Shown here: in pieces, positions 1-8,239 of the stretch
Numbering within the stretch: the stretch's first letter is position 1
Layout: every line of letters begins with the position of its first letter
Assembly (NCBI RefSeq): GCF_017614965.1
Contig: NZ_WVUG01000045.1
Coordinates: 1-41,024 of the forward strand
Reading direction: 5' to 3'
Length of the DNA: 41,024 nt
Origin: Streptomyces griseorubiginosus
GTDB taxonomy: Bacteria > Actinomycetota > Actinomycetes > Streptomycetales > Streptomycetaceae
Program-made: the position numbers and the translations under genes
Notes under the pieces: generated by a model
Database searches by the model: none
The model's input: only the letters and a program-made list of their open reading frames with translations
Told to the model about the DNA's origin: nothing

Positions 1-1
1 G

Positions 2-655
2 GTCACGGGCCGGACCGAGGGCAGACTCAAGGACACCGCGCGGGTGATCGCCGAGCGCGGCGGGCGGGTGCACACCGTCGTCGGGGACGTGGGGGAACGG
101 GCCGACGTCGAGCGCATGGTGGCGGAGACCGTCCGGGAGTTCGGCGGCCTCGACGTGCTCGTCAACAACGCGCAGAGCTCCGTGCAGCGCCGTCTGGAGC
201 AGACGTCGTACGACGACGTCGAACTCGCCTACCGCAGCGGCCCGTTGGCCACCTTCCACGCCATGCGGGCGGCCCTGCCGCACCTGAGGGCGAGCCGCGG
301 CAGCGTCGTCAACCTCGGTTCGTCGGCGGCGGTGCTGGGCGAGGCGGGGTTCGCGTCCTACGCGATGGCCAAGGAGGCCGTCCGGGGGCTGAGCCGCGTC
401 GCCGCGCGGGAGTGGGGCCCGTACGGGATCCGGGTGAACGTCGTCTGCCCGGCCGCGCTGAGCCCGGCGGCCCAGGAGTACTTCGACGCCCATCCGGAGA
501 AGGCCGAGCAGGTGGTGGCCGGCATCCCGCTGGGCCGCATGGGCGACCCGGAGACGGACATCGGGCGGGCGGTGGCCGCGCTGGTCAGCGAGGACATGGC
601 CTATCTGACCGGTGCCACGCTGATGCTGGAGGGCGGCCGGACCCTGATCGGCTAG
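2..655 (+). CDS. SDR-family oxidoreductase, 5' end outside the window
   Basis: This is a short-chain dehydrogenase/reductase cut by the left edge; the first complete codon is at base 2 and about 217 residues are visible. The visible start (VTGRTEGRL) is the end of the Rossmann TGxxxGxG segment. An NNAQ motif follows, then the SxnYxxxK catalytic set as SYAMAK at about 358-375. The C-terminus ends with the usual GATLMLEGG stretch. The family uses NAD(P)H to interconvert hydroxyl and keto groups, and in this setting it could act on a 3-hydroxyacyl-CoA; that substrate is inference. It converges on the CoA-transferase gene with a gap of only about 10 bases. An internal ATG at 44 opens the same frame but lies inside the conserved N-terminal fold, so it is not the true start. 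Confidence 0.9.
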   Translation, partial: VTGRTEGRLKDTARVIAERGGRVHTVVGDVGERADVERMVAETVREFGGLDVLVNNAQSSVQRRLEQTSYDDVELAYRSGPLATFHAMRAALPHLRASRGSVVNLGSSAAVLGEAGFASYAMAKEAVRGLSRVAAREWGPYGIRVNVVCPAALSPAAQEYFDAHPEKAEQVVAGIPLGRMGDPETDIGRAVAALVSEDMAYLTGATLMLEGGRTLIG

Positions 656-665
656 GAGTGGCGCG

Positions 666-1862
666 TCAGACGACGCCCCGACCGCGCAACCCGCGGACCT
701 GATCCTCCGTCAATCCAGCGACCTCGGCCAGCACTTCGGCGGTGTGCTCGCCCAACGCCGGCGGCGGGGCGTACCCCTCGACAGGCGTCGCCGCGAACCG
801 GATCGGATTGGCGAGCAGCGGCAGGCGCCCCGACACCGGGTCCTCGACCTCGACCAGCATCTCCCGGTGCCGTATCTGCGGATCGGCGAAGACCTCGGGC
901 ATCTCGTTGAACGGCCCCGCGGGGACGTCGTGTTCGTCGAGCACGGCCAGCCACTCGTCCCGGGTCCGGGTGCGCATGACCGCCTCCAGCACCGGCAGGA
1001 TCTCCTCGCGGTGGGCGATGCGCGCGGACGTGGTGGCGAACCGGGGGTCCTGGAGCAGGTCGGTGCGGTCGGCCGCCGCGCAGAAGGCGGCGAACTGCTT
1101 GTCGTTGCCGGCCACCAGGAAGAGCGGCTTGTCCGCGCACTGGAACGCCTGGGAGGGGATGCCGCCGTAACCGCCGTTGCCGCGCCGGGCCGGTACCTCA
1201 CCGGAGACCAGGTAGTTCATCGCGAAGTGGGAGAGCGAGGCCAGTCCGCAGTCCAGCAGGGAGAGGTCGATGAACTGGCCCTCGCCCGTGACGTCCCGGT
1301 GCCGCAGGGCCGCCAGCACGGCCGTCGCGGCGTACAGGCCGGTGAGGATGTCGACCATGCTGACGCCGACCTTCATCGGTTCGTCGGGGTGCCCGGAGAC
1401 GCTCATCATCCCCGACATGGCCTGGAAGATGCCGTCGTAGCCCGGGCGTTCGGCGTACGGACCGGTCTGGCCGAAGCCCGTCACCGAGAGGTAGACGAGC
1501 CGGGGGTTCAGCTCCCGCAGGCTCTCCGCGTCGAGGCCGTACTTCGCCAGCGTGCCCGTGCGGAAGTTCTCGACCAGCACGTCCGACCGGGCGGCGAGGG
1601 CACGGATCACCTCCTGCCCCTCGGCGGTGGCGTGGTTGACGGTGACCGACCGCTTGTTGCGGTTGCAGGAGAGGTAGAAGGCGGCGGTGTCCGTGCCGGG
1701 GGCGAACGGCGGGCCGTACGTCCGGGAGTCGTCACCCGTACCGGGCCGTTCCACCTTGATCACCTCGGCGCCCAGGTCGGCCAGCAGCTGGGTGGCCAGG
1801 GGAGCGGCGAGGACGCGGGACAGGTCCAGGACGCGGATCCCGGCCAGGGCGGTCGACGGCAT
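666..1862 (-). CDS. CaiB/BaiF-type class III CoA-transferase
   Basis: A 398-residue protein of the family III CoA-transferases (formyl-CoA transferase, CaiB, alpha-methylacyl-CoA racemase). It opens with GIRVLDLSRVLAAPLATQLL and GAEVIKVERP, and carries NKRSVTVN and SVTGFGQTGPY. The conserved catalytic Asp is at about residue 171 in VSMVDILTG; in this family it forms the acyl-enzyme anhydride. The ATG at 1862 is chosen because AGAGGGGGA lies just upstream; an in-frame start further out would add 17 residues without similarity. It probably moves CoA between acyl groups to activate a substrate, or epimerises a 2-methylacyl-CoA. It is divergent from the thioesterase operon across an AT-rich gap with an operator-like dyad. 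Confidence 0.9.
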   Translation of the reverse strand: MPSTALAGIRVLDLSRVLAAPLATQLLADLGAEVIKVERPGTGDDSRTYGPPFAPGTDTAAFYLSCNRNKRSVTVNHATAEGQEVIRALAARSDVLVENFRTGTLAKYGLDAESLRELNPRLVYLSVTGFGQTGPYAERPGYDGIFQAMSGMMSVSGHPDEPMKVGVSMVDILTGLYAATAVLAALRHRDVTGEGQFIDLSLLDCGLASLSHFAMNYLVSGEVPARRGNGGYGGIPSQAFQCADKPLFLVAGNDKQFAAFCAAADRTDLLQDPRFATTSARIAHREEILPVLEAVMRTRTRDEWLAVLDEHDVPAGPFNEMPEVFADPQIRHREMLVEVEDPVSGRLPLLANPIRFAATPVEGYAPPPALGEHTAEVLAEVAGLTEDQVRGLRGRGVV

Positions 1863-1891
1863 CGAGGTCCCCCTCTGTTCACAGACAGCGA

Positions 1892-1917
1892 ATGAGTTAT
1901 ATAAATAATACATCTGG
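1892..1917. promoter_or_regulatory. AT-rich operator-like dyad in the divergent gap
   Basis: In the 1863-2007 gap between the CoA-transferase and the thioesterase operon, an interrupted dyad runs from ATG at 1892 to CAT at 1911-1913, with the inner core GTTATATAAATAA. Bases 1901-1917 match the 17-bp palindrome at 9161-9177 at 12 of 17 positions. A TATTAT hexamer on the minus strand (1910-1905) could be the -10 of the CoA-transferase promoter. The binding protein is inferred to be the GntR regulator encoded at 8240-9043. Confidence 0.5.
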
Positions 1918-2007
1918 CGGTTGAAGCGATACCCGCTTGATTGCTCAACTATTCAAATCATGTAACTATATGGATCGGCCGACCGGCCGGGACCGGAGGG
2001 CGTGCTG

Positions 2008-2553
2008 ATGACCGTCGCGGCGAGGACCCTCACCGAACAGGAACAGCGCGAACGCCGGGTGTGGTTCCGGGCCCGCTGGGAGCGCGGAGTCGCCTTCAAC
2101 CGGCACTGCCGCATCCGGGTGACCCGCTGGGACGCGGAGGCCGTGGAGATCGTGCTGCCCTACGCCGAGTCCCTCTCCGCCCACGAGGACGTCTTCCACG
2201 GCGGGGTCATCTCGGCGCTCATCGACACCGCCGGCGCCGGAGCCGTCATCGCCGGACACGACTTCACCCACGGAAGCCGGCTCAGCACCGTCACGATGTC
2301 CGTGCAGTACCTCGCCCCCGCCCGCGGCCGGGAGGCCGTCGCCCACGCGCGCTGCGTGCGGCGCGGCCGCAGGCTGCACTTCGCGGACGTCGACGTGCTG
2401 ACCGACGGCCGCCTGTGCGCGCGGGGGCAGGTGGTGGTGAGCATCTCCGGGGAGCGGCCCGGCGTCGGCGACCCGATCGATCCCCTCGATCCCTCCGCTC
2501 CCCTCGACCCCATCGATCACCTCACCCCCATCGACTCCCTGACGGAGGAGTGA
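2008..2553 (+). CDS. PaaI-type hotdog thioesterase with a repeat tail
   Basis: A 181-residue hotdog-fold acyl-CoA thioesterase, first gene of a six-gene operon. The PaaI-family signature is HGGVISALIDTA (HGG at about 64-66, Asp at about 73), followed by STVTMSVQYLAPARG, which forms the second part of the hotdog. The ATG at 2008 is preferred over the GTG at 2002 because GGAGGG ends at 2000, giving sensible spacing. The family hydrolyses acyl-CoA to free acid and CoA, so it may relieve trapped CoA intermediates. The last roughly 25 residues are unusual: two tandem 12-residue units rich in Asp, Pro, Ile and Leu that lie beyond the fold. The stop is followed at once by the hydratase gene, indicating co-transcription. 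Confidence 0.85.
   Translation: MTVAARTLTEQEQRERRVWFRARWERGVAFNRHCRIRVTRWDAEAVEIVLPYAESLSAHEDVFHGGVISALIDTAGAGAVIAGHDFTHGSRLSTVTMSVQYLAPARGREAVAHARCVRRGRRLHFADVDVLTDGRLCARGQVVVSISGERPGVGDPIDPLDPSAPLDPIDHLTPIDSLTEE
2470..2541 (+). repeat. Two tandem 36-bp units in the thioesterase C-terminus
   Basis: Units at 2470-2505 and 2506-2541 encode DPIDPLDPSAPL and DPIDHLTPIDSL in frame. The 36-bp period and the conserved ATCGA/CTCGA words suggest recent duplication within the gene. Confidence 0.7.
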
Positions 2554-2557
2554 CCGC

Positions 2558-3406
2558 ATGACCGAGGAACCCGCCCAGGACGACCTGGTGCTGTACGAGG
2601 TCGACGAGGACGGTGTCGCCACCGTCACCCTCAACCGGCCCGAGCGCAGGAACGCCTGGAGCATCCCCATGGAGCGCCGCTTCTTCGCGCTCCTCGACGA
2701 GGCCGCGCACGACCCGGCCGTCCGGGTCGTGATCGTCACCGGCGCGGGCAAGGCCTTCTGTCCCGGCATGGACGTACAGCGCCTGGAACAGAACGCCCAG
2801 CCGGGCCAGTCCCTCAACCTCCAGGCCCGCGTCCCCATGTACAGCAGGCGCACCCTGCCCAAGCCGATGATCGCCGCCGTCAACGGCGCCTGCGCGGGCA
2901 TCGGACTGGTCCAGGCACTGATCTGCGACGTCCGCTTCGCCGCCCGCGGGGCCCGTTTCACCACCGCCTTCACCCGGCGCGGTCTGGCCGGCGAGTACAA
3001 CCTGCCGTACGTGCTGCCGCGCGTCGTCGGCCTGGAGAACGCGCTCGACCTGCTGCTGTCCGGCCGGGTCTTCGACGCCGACGAGGCCAAGGCCCTCGGC
3101 CTCGTCAGCCGGGTCGTCGAACCCGAGGACCTGCTGGACGCCGCCCGCGCCTACGCCCGGGACATCGCCCGCAACTGCTCCCCGCGCGCCATGGCCGTCG
3201 TACGCCACCAGGTGTACGGCGACCTGGACCGCACCTTCACCGACGCGCTGGCCCGCTCCTACTCCGCCATGGAGTTCTTCGCCGGCTCGCCCGACTTCCG
3301 GGAGGGCGTGGCGAGCTTCATGGAGAAGCGGGAGCCGAAGTTCGAGGGCCTGCCGCCGGACTTCGACCCGGACGAGGCCACCCGAGACGCGTTCCTGCCG
3401 TACTGA
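2558..3406 (+). CDS. Enoyl-CoA hydratase/isomerase family protein
   Basis: A 282-residue crotonase-fold protein. The opening TLNRPERRNAW is typical. The oxyanion-hole segments are GKAFCPGMD (about 65-72) and NGACAGIG (about 109-116). Glu146 in GLAGEYNLPYVLPR occupies a usual catalytic acid position; the second acidic residue common in 2-enoyl-CoA hydratases is not obvious, so isomerase or lyase chemistry is possible. GACGGAGGAG stands just before the ATG. It is a clear paralogue of the protein at 9213-10040 (shared NRPER, FCPGMD, NGACAGIG and the LLLS region), suggesting a duplication within this locus. Confidence 0.92.
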   Translation: MTEEPAQDDLVLYEVDEDGVATVTLNRPERRNAWSIPMERRFFALLDEAAHDPAVRVVIVTGAGKAFCPGMDVQRLEQNAQPGQSLNLQARVPMYSRRTLPKPMIAAVNGACAGIGLVQALICDVRFAARGARFTTAFTRRGLAGEYNLPYVLPRVVGLENALDLLLSGRVFDADEAKALGLVSRVVEPEDLLDAARAYARDIARNCSPRAMAVVRHQVYGDLDRTFTDALARSYSAMEFFAGSPDFREGVASFMEKREPKFEGLPPDFDPDEATRDAFLPY

Positions 3407-3424
3407 CCGAGGAGGTTTTCGAGG

Positions 3425-3877
3425 ATGACAGGGCAGCCGTTCCCCGTCGAGGCCGGGCACATCATGATGTTCGCCCGCGCCATCGGCGACGAACACCCCG
3501 CGTACCAGGGCGAGTCGGCCCTCGCCCCGCCCACCTTCACCATGGCGAGCGCGCACTACGACCCCGACTACCACCTGCGGCCCAAAGGGGACCAGGAGTG
3601 GTTCGGCTCCGGCGGCGGACCCGGTGTGATGGCCGAGGGCGGCGGCGGACTCCACGCCGAGCAGCACTTCGAGTACCACCGCCCGGTGCGCGCCGGCGAG
3701 ACGCTGTACGCGCACACCGTCCCGGGGCGCAGCTGGGAGAAGCAGGGCCGCAGCGGCCGGCTGCTGTTCAGCGAGCGCGTCACCGAGTACCGGGACGCCG
3801 ACGGGCAGCCGGTGGTCAGCTCCGTGACCGTCGCCGTCGTGCCCGAGGGCCCCGCCACCCCGAAGGATGCCCGATGA
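3425..3877 (+). CDS. MaoC-type dehydratase, FAS1_DH-like subunit without the catalytic His
   Basis: A 150-residue hotdog protein resembling the N-terminal MaoC dehydratase family. The region FARAIGDEHPAYQGE (about 16-30), followed by LAPPTF, is characteristic. At the place where active R-hydratases carry a His after the Asp (GDxNPxH), this protein reads GDEHPAY, so the subunit probably lacks its own catalytic His. It overlaps the next gene, a MaoC protein with an intact motif, by four bases (ATGA). Paired subunits of this kind form heterodimeric hydratases such as mycobacterial HadAB/HadBC. The likely role is a structural and substrate-binding half of an enoyl-CoA hydratase. Confidence 0.82.
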   Translation: MTGQPFPVEAGHIMMFARAIGDEHPAYQGESALAPPTFTMASAHYDPDYHLRPKGDQEWFGSGGGPGVMAEGGGGLHAEQHFEYHRPVRAGETLYAHTVPGRSWEKQGRSGRLLFSERVTEYRDADGQPVVSSVTVAVVPEGPATPKDAR

Positions 3878-4296
3878 GCCTGAGCAGCAGTGACATCAAG
3901 GTCGGCGAGACCCGCGAGAGCGTCCTCGTCGAGGACCTGAAGCGGACCCGGATCGTGCAGTACGCGGGCGCCTCCGGGGACTTCAACCCCCTGCACACCG
4001 ACGAGCGGTTCGCCGTCGAGGCGGCGGGATACCCCGGTGTCTTCGCCCACGGCATGCTCACGATGGGCATGACCGGCCGGGTTCTGACCGACTGGGTCGG
4101 CCCCGAGTCGCTGCTGCGCTACGGCGTGCGCTTCAAGGCGCAGGTCTGGCCCGGCGACACCCTGACCGCCACGGCCACCGTCGAGGCGGTCGAGGACACA
4201 CCGGACGGCCCGGTCGCCCGCTTCTCCCTGCGCACGGTCAACCAGGACGGCGTCGAGGTGGTCACCGGCACCGCGACGGCCCGCCTGGACCCCTGA
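3874..4296 (+). CDS. MaoC-type (R)-enoyl-CoA hydratase, catalytic subunit
   Basis: A 140-residue single-hotdog MaoC protein. The hydratase-2 signature is present: GDFNPLHTD with Asp36, Asn38 and His41, then GVFAHGMLTMG. It starts at an ATG overlapping the TGA of the upstream half-hydratase, so the two are translationally coupled and probably form a heterodimer with this chain supplying the Asp/His pair. The family adds water to trans-2-enoyl-CoA to give the (R)-3-hydroxyacyl-CoA. Crotonase-fold hydratases in the same locus give the (S) product, so the two systems may handle different intermediates. Confidence 0.88.
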   Translation: MSLSSSDIKVGETRESVLVEDLKRTRIVQYAGASGDFNPLHTDERFAVEAAGYPGVFAHGMLTMGMTGRVLTDWVGPESLLRYGVRFKAQVWPGDTLTATATVEAVEDTPDGPVARFSLRTVNQDGVEVVTGTATARLDP

Positions 4297-4300
4297 TCCG

Positions 4301-5791
4301 GTGACCGCCACACAGCAGTCCGGGCAGGCGGCCACCGTGCGGCGGTCCGGGCCGGAGGCCACCTGGAGCGCCATGGTGAGCCGCGCCTACGACCACGATC
4401 GCCCCGCCGTCCGGTTCGGTGACCTGGTCTGGAGTGGCCGCGAGCTGCTCGATCGGGCCGGTGGGGCGGGTGACTGGCTGGACGGGCTCGGGCTGGAGCC
4501 CGGCGCCCCCGTCCCGGCGCTGGTCGCCACCTCCGCCGACGCCCTCGCGCTGGTGATCGGCGGGGCCGGTTCCGGGCACCCGCTCGCGCCGCTCGGCGTC
4601 CGGATGACCGCGCACGAGATCGCCGCCGTGGTCAAGGGGATGCCGGCCCGGGTCCTGCTGGCGCAGCCCGAGTTCGCCGACCTCGCCGGACAGGTCGCCG
4701 AGCTGTCCGGCCGGATGTTCGCCATCGTGCCCGAACTGGACAGCAAAGCACGGGCGTTGGCGGCCGGACCCGATCAACTCGCCGCCGTCCTGCACACCTC
4801 CGGCACCACCGGCCTGCCCAAACCCGTTCCCATGAGCCAGCGGCGGCTGGCCGCCCGGGCCCGGGTCAACGGGCGGCTGTGCGGGCTCGACCCCGACAGC
4901 TTCTACGGCGGCAGCGCCCCCTTCCACCACATCGCGGGCCTCGGCAACATCGCCGTCGCCCTCGCCGCCGGCGCGCTGGTCACCGGCCTGCCCCGCTTCA
5001 GCGTCGAGGGCTGGACCTTGTTGCGGGACCTCGGCACCACCCACACCAGCATGGTCCCGGCGATGCTGGAGACCCTGCTGGCCGCGGGCGAGGCACGCCA
5101 CCCGAGCCTGCGGACCCTCCAGTACGGGGGTGCGCCCGTGCGTCCCGGCACCCTGCGGCGGACGTACGAGGCGATGCCCGGCGTCCGCATGCTCAACATG
5201 TTCGGACAGACGGAGGGTTCGCCGATCAGCGTGCTCACTCCCGAGGACCACCGGGACGCGGTGGCGGGGCGCGCCGAGTTGCTGCGTTCGGTGGGCCGGC
5301 CCGCCCCCGGCGTCGAGGTGAGGGTCGACCGTGCCGGACCGGACGGTGTCGGCGAGATCCACGCCCGCGCCGGCCATTTCTTCCGCGTCGACGCCGAGGG
5401 CTGGCTGCACAGCGGTGACCTGGGCCGGATCGCCGACGACGGCTACCTCTACCTCCTCGGCCGTCGCACCGACATGATCATCCGGGGTGGTGAGAACGTC
5501 CATCCGCTGGAGGTCGAGACGGTCCTGACCGCGCATCCCGGTGTGGCGGACGCGGCGGTGACCGGCGTGCCCGACGACCGGCTCGGTCAGACGGTCGTCG
5601 CCTTCGTCGTGCCGGCCGACCCCGGTGCCCCGCCCGATCCGGCGGCGCTCAGAAGCCATACCCGGGCCCGGCTGTCCGGGTTCAAGGTCCCGGTGCGCTG
5701 GTGGTTCGTGGAGGACCTGCCGCGCAACGCCAACGGCAAGGTCGTACGCCGTGACCTGCGGGAGCCGTACGAAGGAGAAACCCATGCCTGA
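4301..5791 (+). CDS. Class I adenylate-forming acyl-CoA synthetase
   Basis: A 496-residue AMP-binding enzyme. The P-loop HTSGTTGLPK is at about 165-174, the A5 motif is MFGQTEGSP, and A7/A8 read GWLHSGDLGRI and GRRTDMIIRGGENVHPLEVE. The A10 lysine lies in PRNANGKVVRRDL near the C-terminus. All core motifs are intact, so it should be active. It activates a carboxylic acid to acyl-AMP and then acyl-CoA. The GTG at 4301 lies four bases after the stop of the MaoC gene and has a poor ribosome site of its own, which suggests coupling. The N-terminal part is compact for a fatty-acyl-CoA ligase. Substrate specificity cannot be deduced. Confidence 0.9.
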   Translation: MTATQQSGQAATVRRSGPEATWSAMVSRAYDHDRPAVRFGDLVWSGRELLDRAGGAGDWLDGLGLEPGAPVPALVATSADALALVIGGAGSGHPLAPLGVRMTAHEIAAVVKGMPARVLLAQPEFADLAGQVAELSGRMFAIVPELDSKARALAAGPDQLAAVLHTSGTTGLPKPVPMSQRRLAARARVNGRLCGLDPDSFYGGSAPFHHIAGLGNIAVALAAGALVTGLPRFSVEGWTLLRDLGTTHTSMVPAMLETLLAAGEARHPSLRTLQYGGAPVRPGTLRRTYEAMPGVRMLNMFGQTEGSPISVLTPEDHRDAVAGRAELLRSVGRPAPGVEVRVDRAGPDGVGEIHARAGHFFRVDAEGWLHSGDLGRIADDGYLYLLGRRTDMIIRGGENVHPLEVETVLTAHPGVADAAVTGVPDDRLGQTVVAFVVPADPGAPPDPAALRSHTRARLSGFKVPVRWWFVEDLPRNANGKVVRRDLREPYEGETHA

Positions 5792-6881
5792 GCCCGTCGA
5801 CCCGAACCGCCTCGACACACTCCTGGACCGGATCCGGCGGGAGGTCGAGCACGGCCCCCTGCCGTCCGCGCAGGTCGCCGTCGCCCACGACGGGCGGCTG
5901 GTGGCCTTCGAGACCTACGGCGACGCCCACCCCGGCACCCGGTACGTCCTGCAGTCCGTCGGACGGTCGATCGTCGCCGGTGCGGTGTGGAAGCTGATCG
6001 GCGACGGGCTTCTGGACGTCGGTGAGCAAGTGGCCGCGATCATCCCGGAGTTCGCGCCCAACGGGAAGGAGGCGGTGACCGTCGAGCAGGTGCTCACGCA
6101 CACCGCCGGGTTCCCCTTCGCGCCCCTCGGGCTCTCCAAGGCGCTGGACCGCGAGCAGCGGCTCGCCGCCTTCGGACGCTGGCGGCTCGACTACCCGCCC
6201 GGCAGCCGCTTCCAGTTCCATCTCACCTCCGCCGCCTGGCTGATCGCCGAGATCGTCGAACGGCGTACGGGTCTGGCCTTCGCCGACTACCTGCGCGAAC
6301 GGATCGTGGAGCCGCTGGGGTTGTCGTCGATCGAGCTCGGCGTGCCCGTGGACCGGCAGCCGGGCTCCGTGGCCCCGATGCTCGCCACCGACCGCACGGA
6401 CGACTCGCAGGAGCCCGACCCGTGGGGGCCGTGGTACCTGTCCGACCCGAAGGTCCTGGCGGCCGGAGAGCCCAGTCACGCGCTGGTCGCCACCGCCGCC
6501 GACGTGGCCCTGTACTTCCAGGCACTGTTCCACTCCGGCCTGTGGAAGCCGGAGGCGGTCGCGGAGGGCATTCGCATCCGGTTCACCGACCACCCGCACG
6601 GGGAGCGGATCTACGGGGGCGGCGGAGGACGTCGTACGAGCATGGGGCTGTTCGTGACCGTGGCAGGCCCCGACGCCGGCAGCAACCTGCCGTCGGCCGG
6701 CTCGCCCGCGCTCTTCGGCAGCGCCGGAGCCGCCTACCAACTGGGCTTCATGGACCCGGAGTCGGGCCTGTCCTTCGCCTGCCTGTGCAACGGCTACCCG
6801 CTCGCCGGCTACGACCACTCCCCGCACGGCACCGCCCTGCTCGACGACATCGCGAACCTGGCGGCGGGCCTGGCCGGTTAG
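5784..6881 (+). CDS. Beta-lactamase-fold (serine hydrolase family) protein with degraded catalytic motifs
   Basis: A 365-residue protein of the class C beta-lactamase/esterase fold, recognisable from VAVAHDGRLV, LTHTAGFPF, EIVERRTGLAFADYL, IVEPLGL and the closing GFMDPESGL. The three catalytic elements look replaced: SxxK reads SVGR at 58-61 (Lys to Arg), the YxN region reads FHLT at about 145-148, and HxG reads SAG at 313-315. It may therefore be a pseudo-enzyme or binding protein, or an atypical hydrolase. The ATG at 5784 has GAAGGAGAAA in front and overlaps the end of the acyl-CoA synthetase by eight bases, making it the last gene of the operon. Confidence 0.85.
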   Translation: MPEPVDPNRLDTLLDRIRREVEHGPLPSAQVAVAHDGRLVAFETYGDAHPGTRYVLQSVGRSIVAGAVWKLIGDGLLDVGEQVAAIIPEFAPNGKEAVTVEQVLTHTAGFPFAPLGLSKALDREQRLAAFGRWRLDYPPGSRFQFHLTSAAWLIAEIVERRTGLAFADYLRERIVEPLGLSSIELGVPVDRQPGSVAPMLATDRTDDSQEPDPWGPWYLSDPKVLAAGEPSHALVATAADVALYFQALFHSGLWKPEAVAEGIRIRFTDHPHGERIYGGGGGRRTSMGLFVTVAGPDAGSNLPSAGSPALFGSAGAAYQLGFMDPESGLSFACLCNGYPLAGYDHSPHGTALLDDIANLAAGLAG

Positions 6882-6903
6882 GGGTCTTGCCCTGCCGGCC
6901 GGG

Positions 6904-6919
6904 CCCGCCGCCAGGCGGG
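6904..6919. terminator. Possible bidirectional terminator hairpin
   Basis: CCCGCC, a GCCA loop and GGCGGG form a 6-bp GC stem in the 50-base gap between two converging genes. There is no T tract, so the assignment is weak. Confidence 0.35.
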
Positions 6920-6931
6920 GTCCTGCGAGGC

Positions 6932-8113
6932 TCAGCGGCTGATCAGCTGCTGGGCGTTGTTGAACATGATGTCGTCCTGCGCGGACTCGTCGAGTTCCGC
7001 GATCAGCTTGCGGAAGTCGGCCGGGGCGGCGAGGCCCTCCGCGTGCGGGAAGTCCGAGCCCATGACGATGGACTCGTGGTAGCCCAGCCGCCGGACGACG
7101 TCCACGATGTCGTCCTCCGGGTAGGGCACCACCCGGACGTGCTTGCGGAAGACCTGGCTGGGGCGCTCGTCCAGCTGCCCGCCGACCCAGGGGCCGTTGC
7201 GGCCCATGCCCCGGCTCTTGTCCATGTGGCGCACGAAGTGCGGCACCCACTCGGAGCCGAACTCGGAGACCAGGATGTTGATGTCCGGGAAGCGCCCGAA
7301 GAGGTTGTCGAAGATCAGCGCGGACAGCGTCTCCTCGATGGGACGCTGGCCGTAGGTGTTCTGCCACTGCCAGGCCGACATCCGGAAGTGGATCGGGTTC
7401 GGGTCGAAGCCCCAGGAGGGGGCGACCTGCGAGTTGTAGTAGAACTCGCTGATGTGGTAGCAGACGCTCGCCTTGGCCTCGTTGACCAGCTTCCAGAACG
7501 GGTCGAAGTACGGGTCGCCCGGCGAGCGGCCGTAGACCGGTCCGGTGGGCAGCAGGATGAAGCGGGCGCCCTGCTCCAGGACGTACTCCAACTCCTTGAC
7601 GGCGCTGGGCAGATCGCGCAGGGAGAGCAGGGCCGGGGCGTAGATGCGGCCCTGGTGGTTGAAGCCCCACACCTCGTTCATGTAGCGGTTGAACGAGTGG
7701 TAGTTGGCGTACAGCGGCTCGACGCCCTTGACGTACTCCTCGGCCACCAGCGCCCAGCCGCCCGGATACATGATCGTCTGGTCCAGGCCCTGCTCGTCCA
7801 TGACCCGCAGCCGTGACTCGCGGTTCTGGTAGGACTCGTGCATCGGCTCGAACTGGTACGTCTCCTCCGGATTGCCCGAGGCCATCGCCTTGAGCATCTC
7901 CTTCAGCGAGCCCGGACGGTAGACCTGCCCGAACTCGGGCTCCAGGCACACGACGATGCGGTCCCCGGCGAGGATCACCTCCCGCCCGTCCGGCAGGGTC
8001 ACCGGTGCGACCGCCGCACCGAGGAACTCCTTGGGGAGGTAGCGGGTGAAGGAGTCCCGCTCCTCGTACATGTGCTGGTCGCAGTCGAAGATGCGCTTGC
8101 GGTGTTCGGCCAT
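6932..8113 (-). CDS. Amidohydrolase-2 family (COG2159) metal-dependent hydrolase
   Basis: A 393-residue TIM-barrel amidohydrolase. The N-terminal metal-binding segment reads FDCDQHMYE (Asp10, Asp12, His14), and the C-terminal metal Asp lies in GSDFPHAEG. The segment FPDINILVSEFGSEWVPHFVRHMD is typical of the COG2159 branch that includes decarboxylases and ring-cleavage hydrolases. The ATG at 8113 is chosen because CGGAGG stands eight bases upstream. In this setting it may hydrolyse or decarboxylate a pathway intermediate; the reaction is unknown. It lies downstream of the GntR gene on the same strand, but the 126-base gap with an AT-rich island suggests its own promoter. Confidence 0.85.
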   Translation of the reverse strand: MAEHRKRIFDCDQHMYEERDSFTRYLPKEFLGAAVAPVTLPDGREVILAGDRIVVCLEPEFGQVYRPGSLKEMLKAMASGNPEETYQFEPMHESYQNRESRLRVMDEQGLDQTIMYPGGWALVAEEYVKGVEPLYANYHSFNRYMNEVWGFNHQGRIYAPALLSLRDLPSAVKELEYVLEQGARFILLPTGPVYGRSPGDPYFDPFWKLVNEAKASVCYHISEFYYNSQVAPSWGFDPNPIHFRMSAWQWQNTYGQRPIEETLSALIFDNLFGRFPDINILVSEFGSEWVPHFVRHMDKSRGMGRNGPWVGGQLDERPSQVFRKHVRVVPYPEDDIVDVVRRLGYHESIVMGSDFPHAEGLAAPADFRKLIAELDESAQDDIMFNNAQQLISR

Positions 8114-8165
8114 GGCCGTCGCCTCCGGACCCCAGGTTCTGTTCAATGCAGCGTATTCAGTGCTC

Positions 8166-8185
8166 CTTCTATAATTATCTAACTG
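8166..8185. promoter_or_regulatory. AT-rich half-site upstream of the amidohydrolase
   Basis: TTATCTAA at 8175-8182 matches one arm of the 9161-9177 palindrome (TCATCTAT) at six of eight positions; the other arm is not conserved. A TATAAT sequence overlaps it. It lies in the 8114-8239 gap. Confidence 0.35.
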
Positions 8186-8239
8186 TTTCTCGGAGGCAAG
8201 GGGTTGTCCCGGACGGACTCGTCCGGGCGGCCCGGCGGA

